A stretch of DNA of 13,593 nucleotides, taken from NCBI GenBank assembly GCA_964354135.1, contig CAYGZA010000183.1:1-13593 (forward strand), read 5' to 3'. The position numbers and the translations under genes were made by a program. The notes below the pieces were generated by a model. That model did no database searches. It was not told the origin of the DNA and saw nothing but the letters and a program-made list of their open reading frames with translations. This DNA is from CAYGZA01 sp964354135. GTDB lineage: Bacteria; Planctomycetota; Planctomycetia; Pirellulales; Thermoguttaceae. Positions within the stretch are counted from its first letter, which is position 1. The number at the start of each line of letters is the position of its first letter. This document shows positions 1 to 5,331 of this stretch, piece by piece.

Positions 1-69
1 CGAGGCTCCTGCCGAGCCGGGCAAGAACGCCGGACTCGCGGCCTCAAGTGCGGCTCGGCAGGAGCCTCG
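1..69. repeat. 19-bp perfect inverted repeat at the window edge
   Basis: Positions 1-19 and 51-69 are exact reverse complements, separated by 31 nt. The right arm continues into GAGCCTCGCCCTCCC-like sequence ending just before the ribosome binding site of the first gene. It could be a hairpin acting as the terminator of a gene outside the window, or two inverted copies of a dispersed repeat. No T-tract follows the right arm, so a classical intrinsic terminator on the plus strand is not supported. The left side may extend beyond the window. Confidence 0.7.
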
Positions 70-107
70 CCCTCCCGATTCCCCACGCGTCCGAGAGAGG
101 TAGGAGC

Positions 108-1388
108 ATGGTGCAGGTTTTGTTGCTGCTCGGCGGTATCCTCCTGGCCCAGGCCGATGCGAAGGCCCCGGAGGGCGACCTGGCGGCGTCGGTGCGGCGG
201 CTGGTCCGCCAGCTCGACGCCCCGCAGTTGAACGAGCGGGACGCCGCCGAAGAGGAACTCCTCAGGCTTGGCCCGCGGGTGCTCGAACTGCTGCCCCAGG
301 GCGGCGATGCGTCGCGGCCCGAGGTCGAGGAGCGGCTCGGCCGCATCCGCCAGAAACTCCAGCGGGCCCAATCGGAGACCGCCGTGCAGCCTTCGCGAGT
401 CACGCTGCGGGGCGACGGCTTGCCCCTGTCCAAGGTCCTCGCTGCGATCCAGGGGCAGACGGGGAACAAGATCGTCGACGCCCGGCGGGAGGCCGCCGGC
501 GAGGCCCCCGATCCGAAACTGAAGGTCGATTTCGACAAGACGCCGTTTTGGCAGGCCCTCGATCGGGTCCTCGATCAGGCCGGCTTGACGGTCTACCCTT
601 TCGGCGACGACAAGGCGATCCGCATTGTGACGCCGAGCGGGCCGCAGGGGCCGCGGACCGAGCGGGCCTTCTACCAAGGGCCCTTCCGGTTCGAGCCGGT
701 CAGCGTCGCGGCGCAGCGGGACCTCCGCAACCCGGCCGGACAGGTCTTGAAACTGGAGCTTGAGGTCGCCTGGGAGCCGCGGCTGGCGCCGATCGCCTTC
801 CAGCACCGGCTGGCCGACCTGAAGGCCGTCGACGAGAGCGGCAAGCCGCTGGCGGTCCTGAGCCCCGAGGCGGAGCTGGAAGTGCCGGTCGAGCCCGGCC
901 CGGTCGGCAAGCGGCTGATCATCCCGCTGGCTCTCCCGCCGCGCGAAGTGAAACGGATAGCCCGGCTCCGCGGAATCCTGCACGTGCTGGTGCCCGGAAA
1001 GCAGGAGACCTTCCGTTTCCAGAACCTCGCGGAAGCGAAGAACGTGGAGAAGCGGGCCGCCGCCGTGACGGTCATCCTGGAGGGGGTCCGAAAGAACAAC
1101 AAGCTGTGGGAACTCCACACGATTGTCCGCTTCGACCGGCCGGAAGGGGCGCTGGCCTCCCACCGCAACTGGGTCCTCGACAACCCGGCGTTCCTGGAAG
1201 GCCGCGACGGCAAGCCGGTCCCCTACGACTCGATGGAAACGACGCGGCAAACGCCGGCCGACGTTGGCGTCGGCTACCTCTTCGCCGTAGCCGGGCCGCT
1301 GGCGGACTATACTTTCGTGTACAAGACGCCGGCAATGATCTTCTCCACGCCCTTCGAGTACGAGGTGAAGGATGTCCCGCTGCCGTGA
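108..1388 (+). CDS. Secreted protein of unknown function with a secretin-N-like region
   Basis: The predicted product has 426 residues. The ATG at 108 is chosen because it follows a purine-rich ribosome binding site (AGGTAGGAG, 98-106) and opens with a hydrophobic signal peptide (about residues 1-18, cleavage near ADA/KA). An in-frame ATG at 48 would add 20 residues encoded by the upstream inverted repeat and hide the signal. Residues about 25-88 are helical and charged (LDAPQLNERDAAEEELLRLG), like the short HEAT-type or armadillo-like leader of planctomycete exported proteins. Residues about 95-175 show two beta-alpha-beta patterns (VTLRGDGLPLSKVLAAI, then VDFDKTPFWQALDRVLDQAG) resembling STN/secretin N-lobe repeats. 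The remaining 250 residues are beta-rich and match no family I recognise. No catalytic motif, C-terminal anchor or membrane helix is visible. It probably acts in the periplasm or at the cell surface. That the ORF is a real gene is secure; its function is unknown. Confidence 0.85.
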   Translation: MVQVLLLLGGILLAQADAKAPEGDLAASVRRLVRQLDAPQLNERDAAEEELLRLGPRVLELLPQGGDASRPEVEERLGRIRQKLQRAQSETAVQPSRVTLRGDGLPLSKVLAAIQGQTGNKIVDARREAAGEAPDPKLKVDFDKTPFWQALDRVLDQAGLTVYPFGDDKAIRIVTPSGPQGPRTERAFYQGPFRFEPVSVAAQRDLRNPAGQVLKLELEVAWEPRLAPIAFQHRLADLKAVDESGKPLAVLSPEAELEVPVEPGPVGKRLIIPLALPPREVKRIARLRGILHVLVPGKQETFRFQNLAEAKNVEKRAAAVTVILEGVRKNNKLWELHTIVRFDRPEGALASHRNWVLDNPAFLEGRDGKPVPYDSMETTRQTPADVGVGYLFAVAGPLADYTFVYKTPAMIFSTPFEYEVKDVPLP

Positions 1389-1475
1389 AAGGGGCACGAA
1401 GCGGCCCGGCCCGACACTTCCACCAGGCCGTGGGGTTTCCTATTCTGAACGATGCTGGTCCGGCGACCCGGTGGA

Positions 1476-1491
1476 GGGCCGCCCGCGGCCC
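1476..1491 (+). other. GC-rich hairpin between the first two genes
   Basis: GGGCCG (1476-1481) pairs with CGGCCC (1486-1491) around a 4-nt CCCG loop. There is no T-tract behind it, so it is a weak terminator candidate at most. The rest of the 150-nt gap (1389-1538) holds nothing else I can support apart from the ribosome binding site of the next gene. Confidence 0.3.
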
Positions 1492-1538
1492 GGTCGCTCG
1501 GAGAGTCTCTTGAAGTCAGAAACTGAGGAGTCGCTGTG

Positions 1539-1937
1539 ATGGCAAGAGTCTGGTCGATGCTGCTGGCGGGGACGTTGGCGTGCCTGGTCGGGCTGAGCGC
1601 GGCCCGTACCCAGGAGAAAGAGAAGAAAAAGGAACCGCCCAAGAAGGTGAGAATGACCGTTGAGGAGTGGTTCAAGAAGCTGGACGCGAACAACGACAAG
1701 AGGCTTACGCTCGATGAGTTCAAGGCCGTCGATTGGCTCAAGAGGGCCCCCGAGCCGCAGGTCAAGAAGCTCTTCCAGAAGCTGGACGCCAACTCCGACA
1801 AGGCGGTCAGCTTGGACGAATTCAAGGCACTCGTCAAGGCGATGGAGGCCCTGAGGAAGCAGGGCGGCACGGCGGGCAGGAAGGCCCCGGAAAAGGCCCC
1901 GCAGAAGGCTCCCGCGAAGCCGCCCGAGAAGGAATAG
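1539..1937 (+). CDS. Small secreted EF-hand calcium-binding protein
   Basis: The product has about 132 residues. The ATG at 1539 is preferred over the GTG at 1536 because the GAGGAG ribosome binding site (1525-1530) is 8 nt from it. The N-terminus is a signal peptide (hydrophobic stretch MLLAGTLACLVGLSAA, cleavage near SAA/RT). No good lipobox precedes the Cys, so a soluble exported protein is more likely than a lipoprotein. Two canonical 12-residue EF loops follow: DANNDKRLTLDE and DANSDKAVSLDE, each with acidic or Asn ligands at positions 1, 3 and 5 and Glu at position 12. The second lacks the usual Gly at position 6. This fits a paired EF-hand that binds calcium outside the cytoplasm. A basic, Pro-rich tail (KAPEKAPQKAPAKPPEKE) ends the protein and may contact the envelope or nucleic acid. 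Secreted EF-hand proteins are common in planctomycetes. The partner or target is not visible. Confidence 0.88.
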   Translation: MARVWSMLLAGTLACLVGLSAARTQEKEKKKEPPKKVRMTVEEWFKKLDANNDKRLTLDEFKAVDWLKRAPEPQVKKLFQKLDANSDKAVSLDEFKALVKAMEALRKQGGTAGRKAPEKAPQKAPAKPPEKE

Positions 1938-1962
1938 GATTCGCCCGATCGTCCGCAGCGTG

Positions 1963-1996
1963 CGCCGCCATTCTCAAGCCTGGCGGCGTTTTTCTT
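1963..1996 (+). terminator. Intrinsic terminator after the EF-hand gene
   Basis: CGCCGCCA (1963-1970) pairs perfectly with TGGCGGCG (1981-1988) around a 10-nt loop, followed at once by TTTTTCTT. It lies 26 nt past the EF-hand stop codon and has textbook form. Confidence 0.85.
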
Positions 1997-2062
1997 GCGC
2001 CGCATGGGCACCGGACGGACGGCCCTGGGCCAGGCGTCAGGATCTTGCGTCGCGAATCCTCC

Positions 2063-2081
2063 TTTGGCACACCCTTTGCAC
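2063..2081 (+). promoter_or_regulatory. Sigma-54 (RpoN) promoter, near consensus
   Basis: The sequence TTTGGCACACCCTTTGCA has GG at 2066-2067 and GC at 2078-2079, exactly 10 nt apart, as required for sigma-54 holoenzyme (consensus TGGCAC-N5-TTGCA). TGGCAC and TTGCA both match fully. Transcription would start near 2090-2092. No gene begins until speA at 2597, so it drives either a long speA leader or a separate RNA (see 2090-2430). The upstream stretch 1997-2062 contains GGCCCTGGGCC (2021-2031), a short inverted repeat that could be an activator site. The window itself encodes an NtrC-type activator (10922-12382). The motif match is direct observation; activity is inferred. Confidence 0.72.
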
Positions 2082-2089
2082 TTTATTAG

Positions 2090-2430
2090 GGCATCGCTTC
2101 TGCCTAATGCAGAGCAATCACCCCCCCCAAAAACCCTGGCGGCCCGGCGACGGGCCGCCGGGGCCTGAACAGAGAAGAGGCATTTTCTGGGCAGGTGTTG
2201 GCGACAGGGGTCGGCAGATCGAAGAGGACCGCAATGACGTGAGGCGACCCGACGGGCCATTTGCCCAGCCGCACGCGTCGCACCGGATCATTTGAAGAGC
2301 GAGGCGGAACGGGAAAGGCCTGCCGGAGCAGAGGAGCAACCCTTTCGAAGGGTCGGAAGTACCCGCTTCCGAGTAGCGAAGGCGAGATGGGGGTTAGGCG
2401 CCCGACCTAACCCCCACTCGCCTGTTTTAT
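2090..2430 (+). ncRNA. Candidate sigma-54-driven structured RNA of about 340 nt
   Basis: No convincing protein is encoded here. The only candidates (for example ATG at 2107, 62 codons) lack ribosome binding sites and look like random reading frames. The interval is rich in secondary structure. There is a 13-bp hairpin with a GCGA (GNRA) tetraloop at 2134-2163. Three back-to-back hairpins follow: 2339-2353 (ACCCTT/AAGGGT, 3-nt loop), 2353-2372 (TCGGAAG/CTTCCGA, sharing one base with the first), and a very long one at 2373-2438. The start is set by the sigma-54 promoter, the end by the TGTTTTATTT that follows the last inner stem. It does not match RNase P RNA, tmRNA or SRP RNA by their conserved cores. 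Alternatives are a regulated 5' leader of speA, or a pair of facing terminators with no RNA product. Confidence 0.4.
2129..2163 (-). terminator. Strong 13-bp hairpin; intrinsic terminator if read on the minus strand
   Basis: Bases 2134-2146 pair with 2151-2163 (13 pairs including one T-G), closing a GCGA loop on the plus strand. On the minus strand the same stem is followed directly by TTTTT (2133-2129) and a G8 run, so it has the form of an intrinsic terminator for leftward transcription. No minus-strand gene lies to its right, so either it ends an unseen antisense RNA or it serves the plus-strand RNA as a GNRA-capped hairpin. Confidence 0.5.
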
Positions 2431-2438
2431 TTCGCTAC
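2373..2438 (+). terminator. Long composite hairpin with an internal T-rich tract, terminator-like
   Basis: Inner stem: GGCGAG plus TGGGGGTTAGG (2381-2398, one bulged A at 2387) pairs with CCTAACCCCCA plus CTCGCC (2406-2422) around a 7-nt loop, then TGTTTTATTT follows. An outer 8-bp arm, GTAGCGAA (2373-2380) with TTCGCTAC (2431-2438), encloses the T tract. Forming the outer pair and releasing RNA at the T tract are partly exclusive, which could make this a conditional terminator. Otherwise it is a simple strong terminator about 160 nt ahead of speA. Confidence 0.65.
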
Positions 2439-2445
2439 AGCATTT

Positions 2446-2473
2446 TTGGACAAGTGTTGCATTTCAATACACT
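2446..2473 (+). promoter_or_regulatory. Possible housekeeping promoter for speA (weak)
   Basis: TTGGAC (2446-2451) and TACACT (2468-2473) are spaced 16 nt and lie just past the terminator-like hairpin, where a speA promoter would be expected. Both hexamers match the sigma-70 consensus only partly. The rest of 2474-2580 shows no other element I can support. Confidence 0.25.
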
Positions 2474-2596
2474 CGCCTTCTCCCTCATTCCTGGTCGCCG
2501 ACCCCCTTTCCCCCGGGCCCTAAACCGGTAACATGGCGATATCCGGTCTCGCGTCAGGTCCACGGTTCTTGTGCCAAACAAGGAGGGCCAGTGTAG

Positions 2597-4522
2597 ATGC
2601 TGGAAATCGAACAGGAGACCCGCCGCTGGACGGTTTCCGATGCTGCCGAGCTGTACGAGGTAGCGGCCTGGGGAAAAGGGTATTTCTCGATCAATGACCA
2701 GGGACACGTCTGCGTTCATCCCACCAAAGACCCGCGGCGGGCGATCGACATCAAGCTGCTTGTCGACCGGCTCCAAGCCCGGGGGATCCAGACCCCGGTA
2801 TTAGTCCGCTTTGGGGACATCGTTAAGCACCGCCTGGGGGAGATCCAGGCCGCCTTCCAGCAGGCCATCCGCGAGCACGACTATCGCGGCGTCTACCAGT
2901 GCGTCTTCCCGATCAAGGTGAACCAGCAGCGCCAGGTCGTGGAGGAGGTGATCCAATACGGCCAGCCTTACCACTTCGGGCTGGAGGCCGGCAGCAAGCC
3001 GGAGCTCTTGGCGGTCATCGCTGTTGCCAGCAACGACGTGCCGATCGTCTGCAACGGCTTCAAGGACGACGAGTTCATCGAGACCGCCATGCTGGCCCAG
3101 AAGATCGGCCGGCAGATCTATCTGGTGGTCGAGAAGTACACCGATCTGGAAGTCATCCTCCAGAAAGCCGAGGAGGTCGGGGTCCGCCCGCAGATCGGGA
3201 TCCGCGTCAAGCTGGCCTCGCTCGGCTCGGGCAGGTGGCAGTCCTCGGGGGGGTACCGGTCCAAGTTCGGCCTTTCGGTGACCGAGATCCTCCGCGCCGT
3301 GGAGGAGCTGAAGGCACGCGGCATGGAGGACTGCTTCCGGCTGCTGCACTTCCACTTGGGGAGCCAGATCACTAACATCCGCCACATCAAGCGGGCCTTG
3401 AACGAGGCCGCCCGCGTCTACGTGGACCTGGTCCGCCACGGGGCCGGGCTGAAGATTCTGGACGTGGGCGGCGGGCTGGGGGTCGATTACGACGGCTCGC
3501 AGACGAATTTCGAGTCCAGTGTGAACTACACCCTTCAGGAATATGCTAACGACGTGGTCTTCCACATCGAGAGCGTCTGCGACGACGCCGGCGTGCCCCA
3601 TCCCACGATCTTCTCGGAAAGCGGCCGGGCCGTGGTCGCCTACCACAGCGTGCTTGTGTTCAACGTCCTGGGCGTATCCGACCTGGGCGAAGACGGCGTG
3701 CCGCTCACGCTGCCGGACGACACCGAGCAGCCGCTTGTCGACTTGCTGGATACGTACCAGAACCTCTCGGTCCGCAACGTCCTGGAGAGCTACCACGACG
3801 CCCAGCAGGCCCTCGACATGGCGATGAGCCTCTTCGGCGGCGGCTATCTGCCGCTGGCGCAGCGCTGCCATGTGGAGAACCTCTTCTGGGCGATCTGCCG
3901 CAAGATCCAGCGGCTGATGCGGCAGATGGAATACGTGCCGGAAGAGCTGGGCGTGCTCGACTGGCTCCTGAGCGAGACCTACTTCTGCAACTTCTCGCTC
4001 TTCCAGTCGATGCCCGACAGTTGGGCCATCAAGCAGCTTTTCCCGATCATGCCCATCCACCGGCTGGGCGAGCGGCCGACGCACCACGCCATGTTGGGCG
4101 ACATCACCTGCGATTCCGACGGCAAGGTGGACCGCTTCATCGACCGCCGCGACGTGAAACGTACGCTCCCCCTGCACACCGTCGACGAGCGGCCGTACTA
4201 CCTGGGGGCCTTCTTGCTGGGAGCGTACCAGGAAATCCTCGGCGATTTGCACAATCTCTTCGGCGACACCAACGCGGTCCACGTCTCCATGGACAGCGGG
4301 GATGAGGTGGTCGTTGAGGCGGTGATCAAGGGGGACACGGTCAGCGAGGTGCTCCAGTACGTGGAGTTCGACCCCCGCGCGCTGATGCGGCAACTCCGGA
4401 CCGCAGTCGAGCAGGCGATCCGCGAAAACCGGATCGACGACCGCCAGGCCGGCCGGCTCCTGCGATTCTACGAGGCAGGCCTCGAAGGCTACACCTACCT
4501 GGAAGACGCCCGCGAGCGGTAG
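2597..4522 (+). CDS. speA: Biosynthetic arginine decarboxylase (PLP-dependent)
   Basis: The product has 641 residues, close to the 658 of E. coli SpeA. It decarboxylates arginine to agmatine, the first step of the agmatine route to putrescine and spermidine, in the cytoplasm. The fold-III (alanine-racemase-like) barrel carries the PLP lysine K107 in FPIKVNQQ, then the family blocks ASLGSGRW, SGGYRSKFGL, LHFHLGSQ, the phosphate-binding DVGGGLGVDYDGS and SESGRAVVAYH. The C-terminal part has ITCDSDGK with C505, matching the conserved CDSDG block whose Cys completes the active site across the dimer. The ATG at 2597 follows a strong AAGGAGG site (2580-2586) at about 10 nt. The TAG stop (4520-4522) lies inside a REP-like repeat, so the last codons border the repeat array. 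No agmatine-using gene (agmatinase, agmatine deiminase) is in view. The gene lies about 500 nt past a sigma-54 promoter, so nitrogen-linked control is possible. Confidence 0.97.
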   Translation: MLEIEQETRRWTVSDAAELYEVAAWGKGYFSINDQGHVCVHPTKDPRRAIDIKLLVDRLQARGIQTPVLVRFGDIVKHRLGEIQAAFQQAIREHDYRGVYQCVFPIKVNQQRQVVEEVIQYGQPYHFGLEAGSKPELLAVIAVASNDVPIVCNGFKDDEFIETAMLAQKIGRQIYLVVEKYTDLEVILQKAEEVGVRPQIGIRVKLASLGSGRWQSSGGYRSKFGLSVTEILRAVEELKARGMEDCFRLLHFHLGSQITNIRHIKRALNEAARVYVDLVRHGAGLKILDVGGGLGVDYDGSQTNFESSVNYTLQEYANDVVFHIESVCDDAGVPHPTIFSESGRAVVAYHSVLVFNVLGVSDLGEDGVPLTLPDDTEQPLVDLLDTYQNLSVRNVLESYHDAQQALDMAMSLFGGGYLPLAQRCHVENLFWAICRKIQRLMRQMEYVPEELGVLDWLLSETYFCNFSLFQSMPDSWAIKQLFPIMPIHRLGERPTHHAMLGDITCDSDGKVDRFIDRRDVKRTLPLHTVDERPYYLGAFLLGAYQEILGDLHNLFGDTNAVHVSMDSGDEVVVEAVIKGDTVSEVLQYVEFDPRALMRQLRTAVEQAIRENRIDDRQAGRLLRFYEAGLEGYTYLEDARER

Positions 4523-4650
4523 GGTGCGTAGGGTGCGTGCTTGCACGCACGCGGCTTACTCGGCAGCGGTAGGGTGCGTGCTTGCACGCACATGGCTTAT
4601 TCGGCAGCGGTAGGGTGCGTGCTTGCACGCACACGGCTTATTCGGCAGCG
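4515..4650. repeat. REP-like array, left side of the transposase (three 41-bp units plus a partial copy)
   Basis: Three near-identical 41-bp units occupy 4528-4568, 4569-4609 and 4610-4650, differing at a few positions. A truncated copy (4515-4529) overlaps the speA stop. Each unit holds a palindromic core, GTGCGTGC-TT-GCACGCAC, preceded by GGTAGG and followed by a GGCTTATTCGGCAGC spacer. Each core would form an 8-bp hairpin. The array is the mirror image of the one at 5250-5331, and RAYT enzymes act on such elements. Confidence 0.9.
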
Positions 4651-4651
4651 C

Positions 4652-5206
4652 CTACACGTCGGGGGGCGACCAGTTGCGAAGACTTTCGGGCTCGATGGCG
4701 CCCCAATCGGCCCCGTACTCGCCCAACTCGACGTACTTCCGGAAGGTGGAGTACGGCCAGGCTGCCGGGCGCTGCGCGTATCCGTGTTTCACGGGGTTGT
4801 AGTGCAGGTAGTCGAGGTGGCGCTGCCAATCCTCCTCGTCGCGAATGAGGTGTTCCCAGAAGCGCCGCTGCCACACCGCGTGTTCCTGGCGCTTCCGGCG
4901 TGAGACACTCCGTTGTGGCTCGCGATATCCGCCGGCGAGGAGTCCCCGCGTGAATCGGGACTTGATGGTCCGCCAGCGGGTGGCAAAATTGCAGTCCTCG
5001 CCTGGCAACCCCCAAAGACAGTGGACGTGGTCCGGAAGGAGCACGATGGCGACGATCTCGAACGGGCGCTCCGCTTGGGTACGGCGCAACGCCGCATGCA
5101 ACTCGTGCCGGGCTTCGGCCATCGAGAAAAGTGGACGGCGATCAAAGGTCACGACCGTGAAGAAGTAGAGGCCGCCGGGCTGCCAATAACGCCGGTACCA
5201 GCTCAT
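4652..5206 (-). CDS. REP-associated tyrosine transposase (RAYT, Y1 HUH family)
   Basis: The product has 184 residues, typical for RAYTs, which are single-strand-DNA endonucleases related to IS200/IS605 TnpA. The HUH metal site is H60-V61-H62 in LLPDHVHCLWGLP. The C-terminal block DYLHYNPVKHG (132-142) is the RAYT signature and contains the candidate nucleophilic tyrosine (Y136, or Y133). Further family features are the early YFFTVVTFDRRPLF strand and the late AAWPYSTFRKYV. The ATG (5206) is preceded on the minus strand by GGAAAGGTG, a fair ribosome binding site. The TAG stop comes 2 nt from the end of the left repeat array. No second transposase or IS terminal inverted repeat is present, so this is a single-copy RAYT type rather than a classical IS. 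Both catalytic motifs are intact, so it is probably functional. Confidence 0.93.
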   Translation of the reverse strand: MSWYRRYWQPGGLYFFTVVTFDRRPLFSMAEARHELHAALRRTQAERPFEIVAIVLLPDHVHCLWGLPGEDCNFATRWRTIKSRFTRGLLAGGYREPQRSVSRRKRQEHAVWQRRFWEHLIRDEEDWQRHLDYLHYNPVKHGYAQRPAAWPYSTFRKYVELGEYGADWGAIEPESLRNWSPPDV

Positions 5207-5249
5207 CTACTTTCACCTTTCCGCGCGTGTTGTACGAATCTCAGTCCTC

Positions 5250-5331
5250 TTGCGTGCGTGCAAGCACGCACCCTACACCTTCCGCGTGCAAGCACGCACC
5301 CTACACCTTCCGCGTGCAAGCACGCACCCTA
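5250..5331. repeat. REP-like array, right side of the transposase (28-bp units)
   Basis: Two exact 28-bp units (5256-5283, 5284-5311) and a 20-bp partial copy (5312-5331) carry GCGTGCAAGCACGCACCCTA, the reverse complement of the left-array core, with the spacer CACCTTCC. The first copy has the full palindrome GTGCGTGC-AA-GCACGCAC at 5254-5271. The last copy contains the TAG stop of the leftward NTPase gene (5329-5331). The unit length differs from the left array (28 versus 41 bp) because the spacers differ while the core is shared. Confidence 0.9.

Larger units (their letters stand above)
4515..5331. mobile_element. RAYT cassette: transposase between inverted REP arrays (REPIN-like)
   Basis: A REP-associated tyrosine transposase gene (4652-5206) lies between two arrays of the same palindromic repeat in opposite orientations. 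The left array reads GGTAGGGTGCGTGC rightwards and the right array reads its exact reverse complement. The cassette sits between the convergent genes speA and the YchF-like NTPase gene and includes both of their stop codons. Known RAYTs are domesticated, do not move themselves, and spread flanking REP sequences. I infer the same here. Target-site duplications are not discernible. Confidence 0.75.

Noticed and set aside
2107..2295. 62-codon frame inside the candidate RNA
   Set aside because: No ribosome binding site, Pro/Arg/Gly-rich composition typical of random GC-rich frames, and it runs through the GNRA hairpin.
2111..2430. RNase P RNA, tmRNA or SRP RNA in the 2.1-2.4 kb interval, either strand
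   Set aside because: The conserved cores (for example the GAGGAAAGTCC block of RNase P, the T-arm and tag region of tmRNA) are not found. A GGGGGTGATT on the minus strand resembles a tmRNA 5' end only superficially.
2446..2463. TTGGACAAGTGTTGCAT as a third sigma-54 promoter ahead of speA
   Set aside because: GG and GC are separated by 9 nt, one short of the strict 10, and the -24 element lacks GGCAC. Sigma-54 does not tolerate this spacing well.
2801..4546. Long minus-strand frame opposite speA
   Set aside because: It mirrors speA codons in a GC-rich gene, has a low-information His/Val/Leu/Asp-rich product, and speA is a secure gene.
4515..5331. CRISPR array in the repeat clusters
   Set aside because: Spacers are themselves repeated, units are palindromic, only three copies per side, and the enclosed gene is a RAYT rather than a Cas protein.
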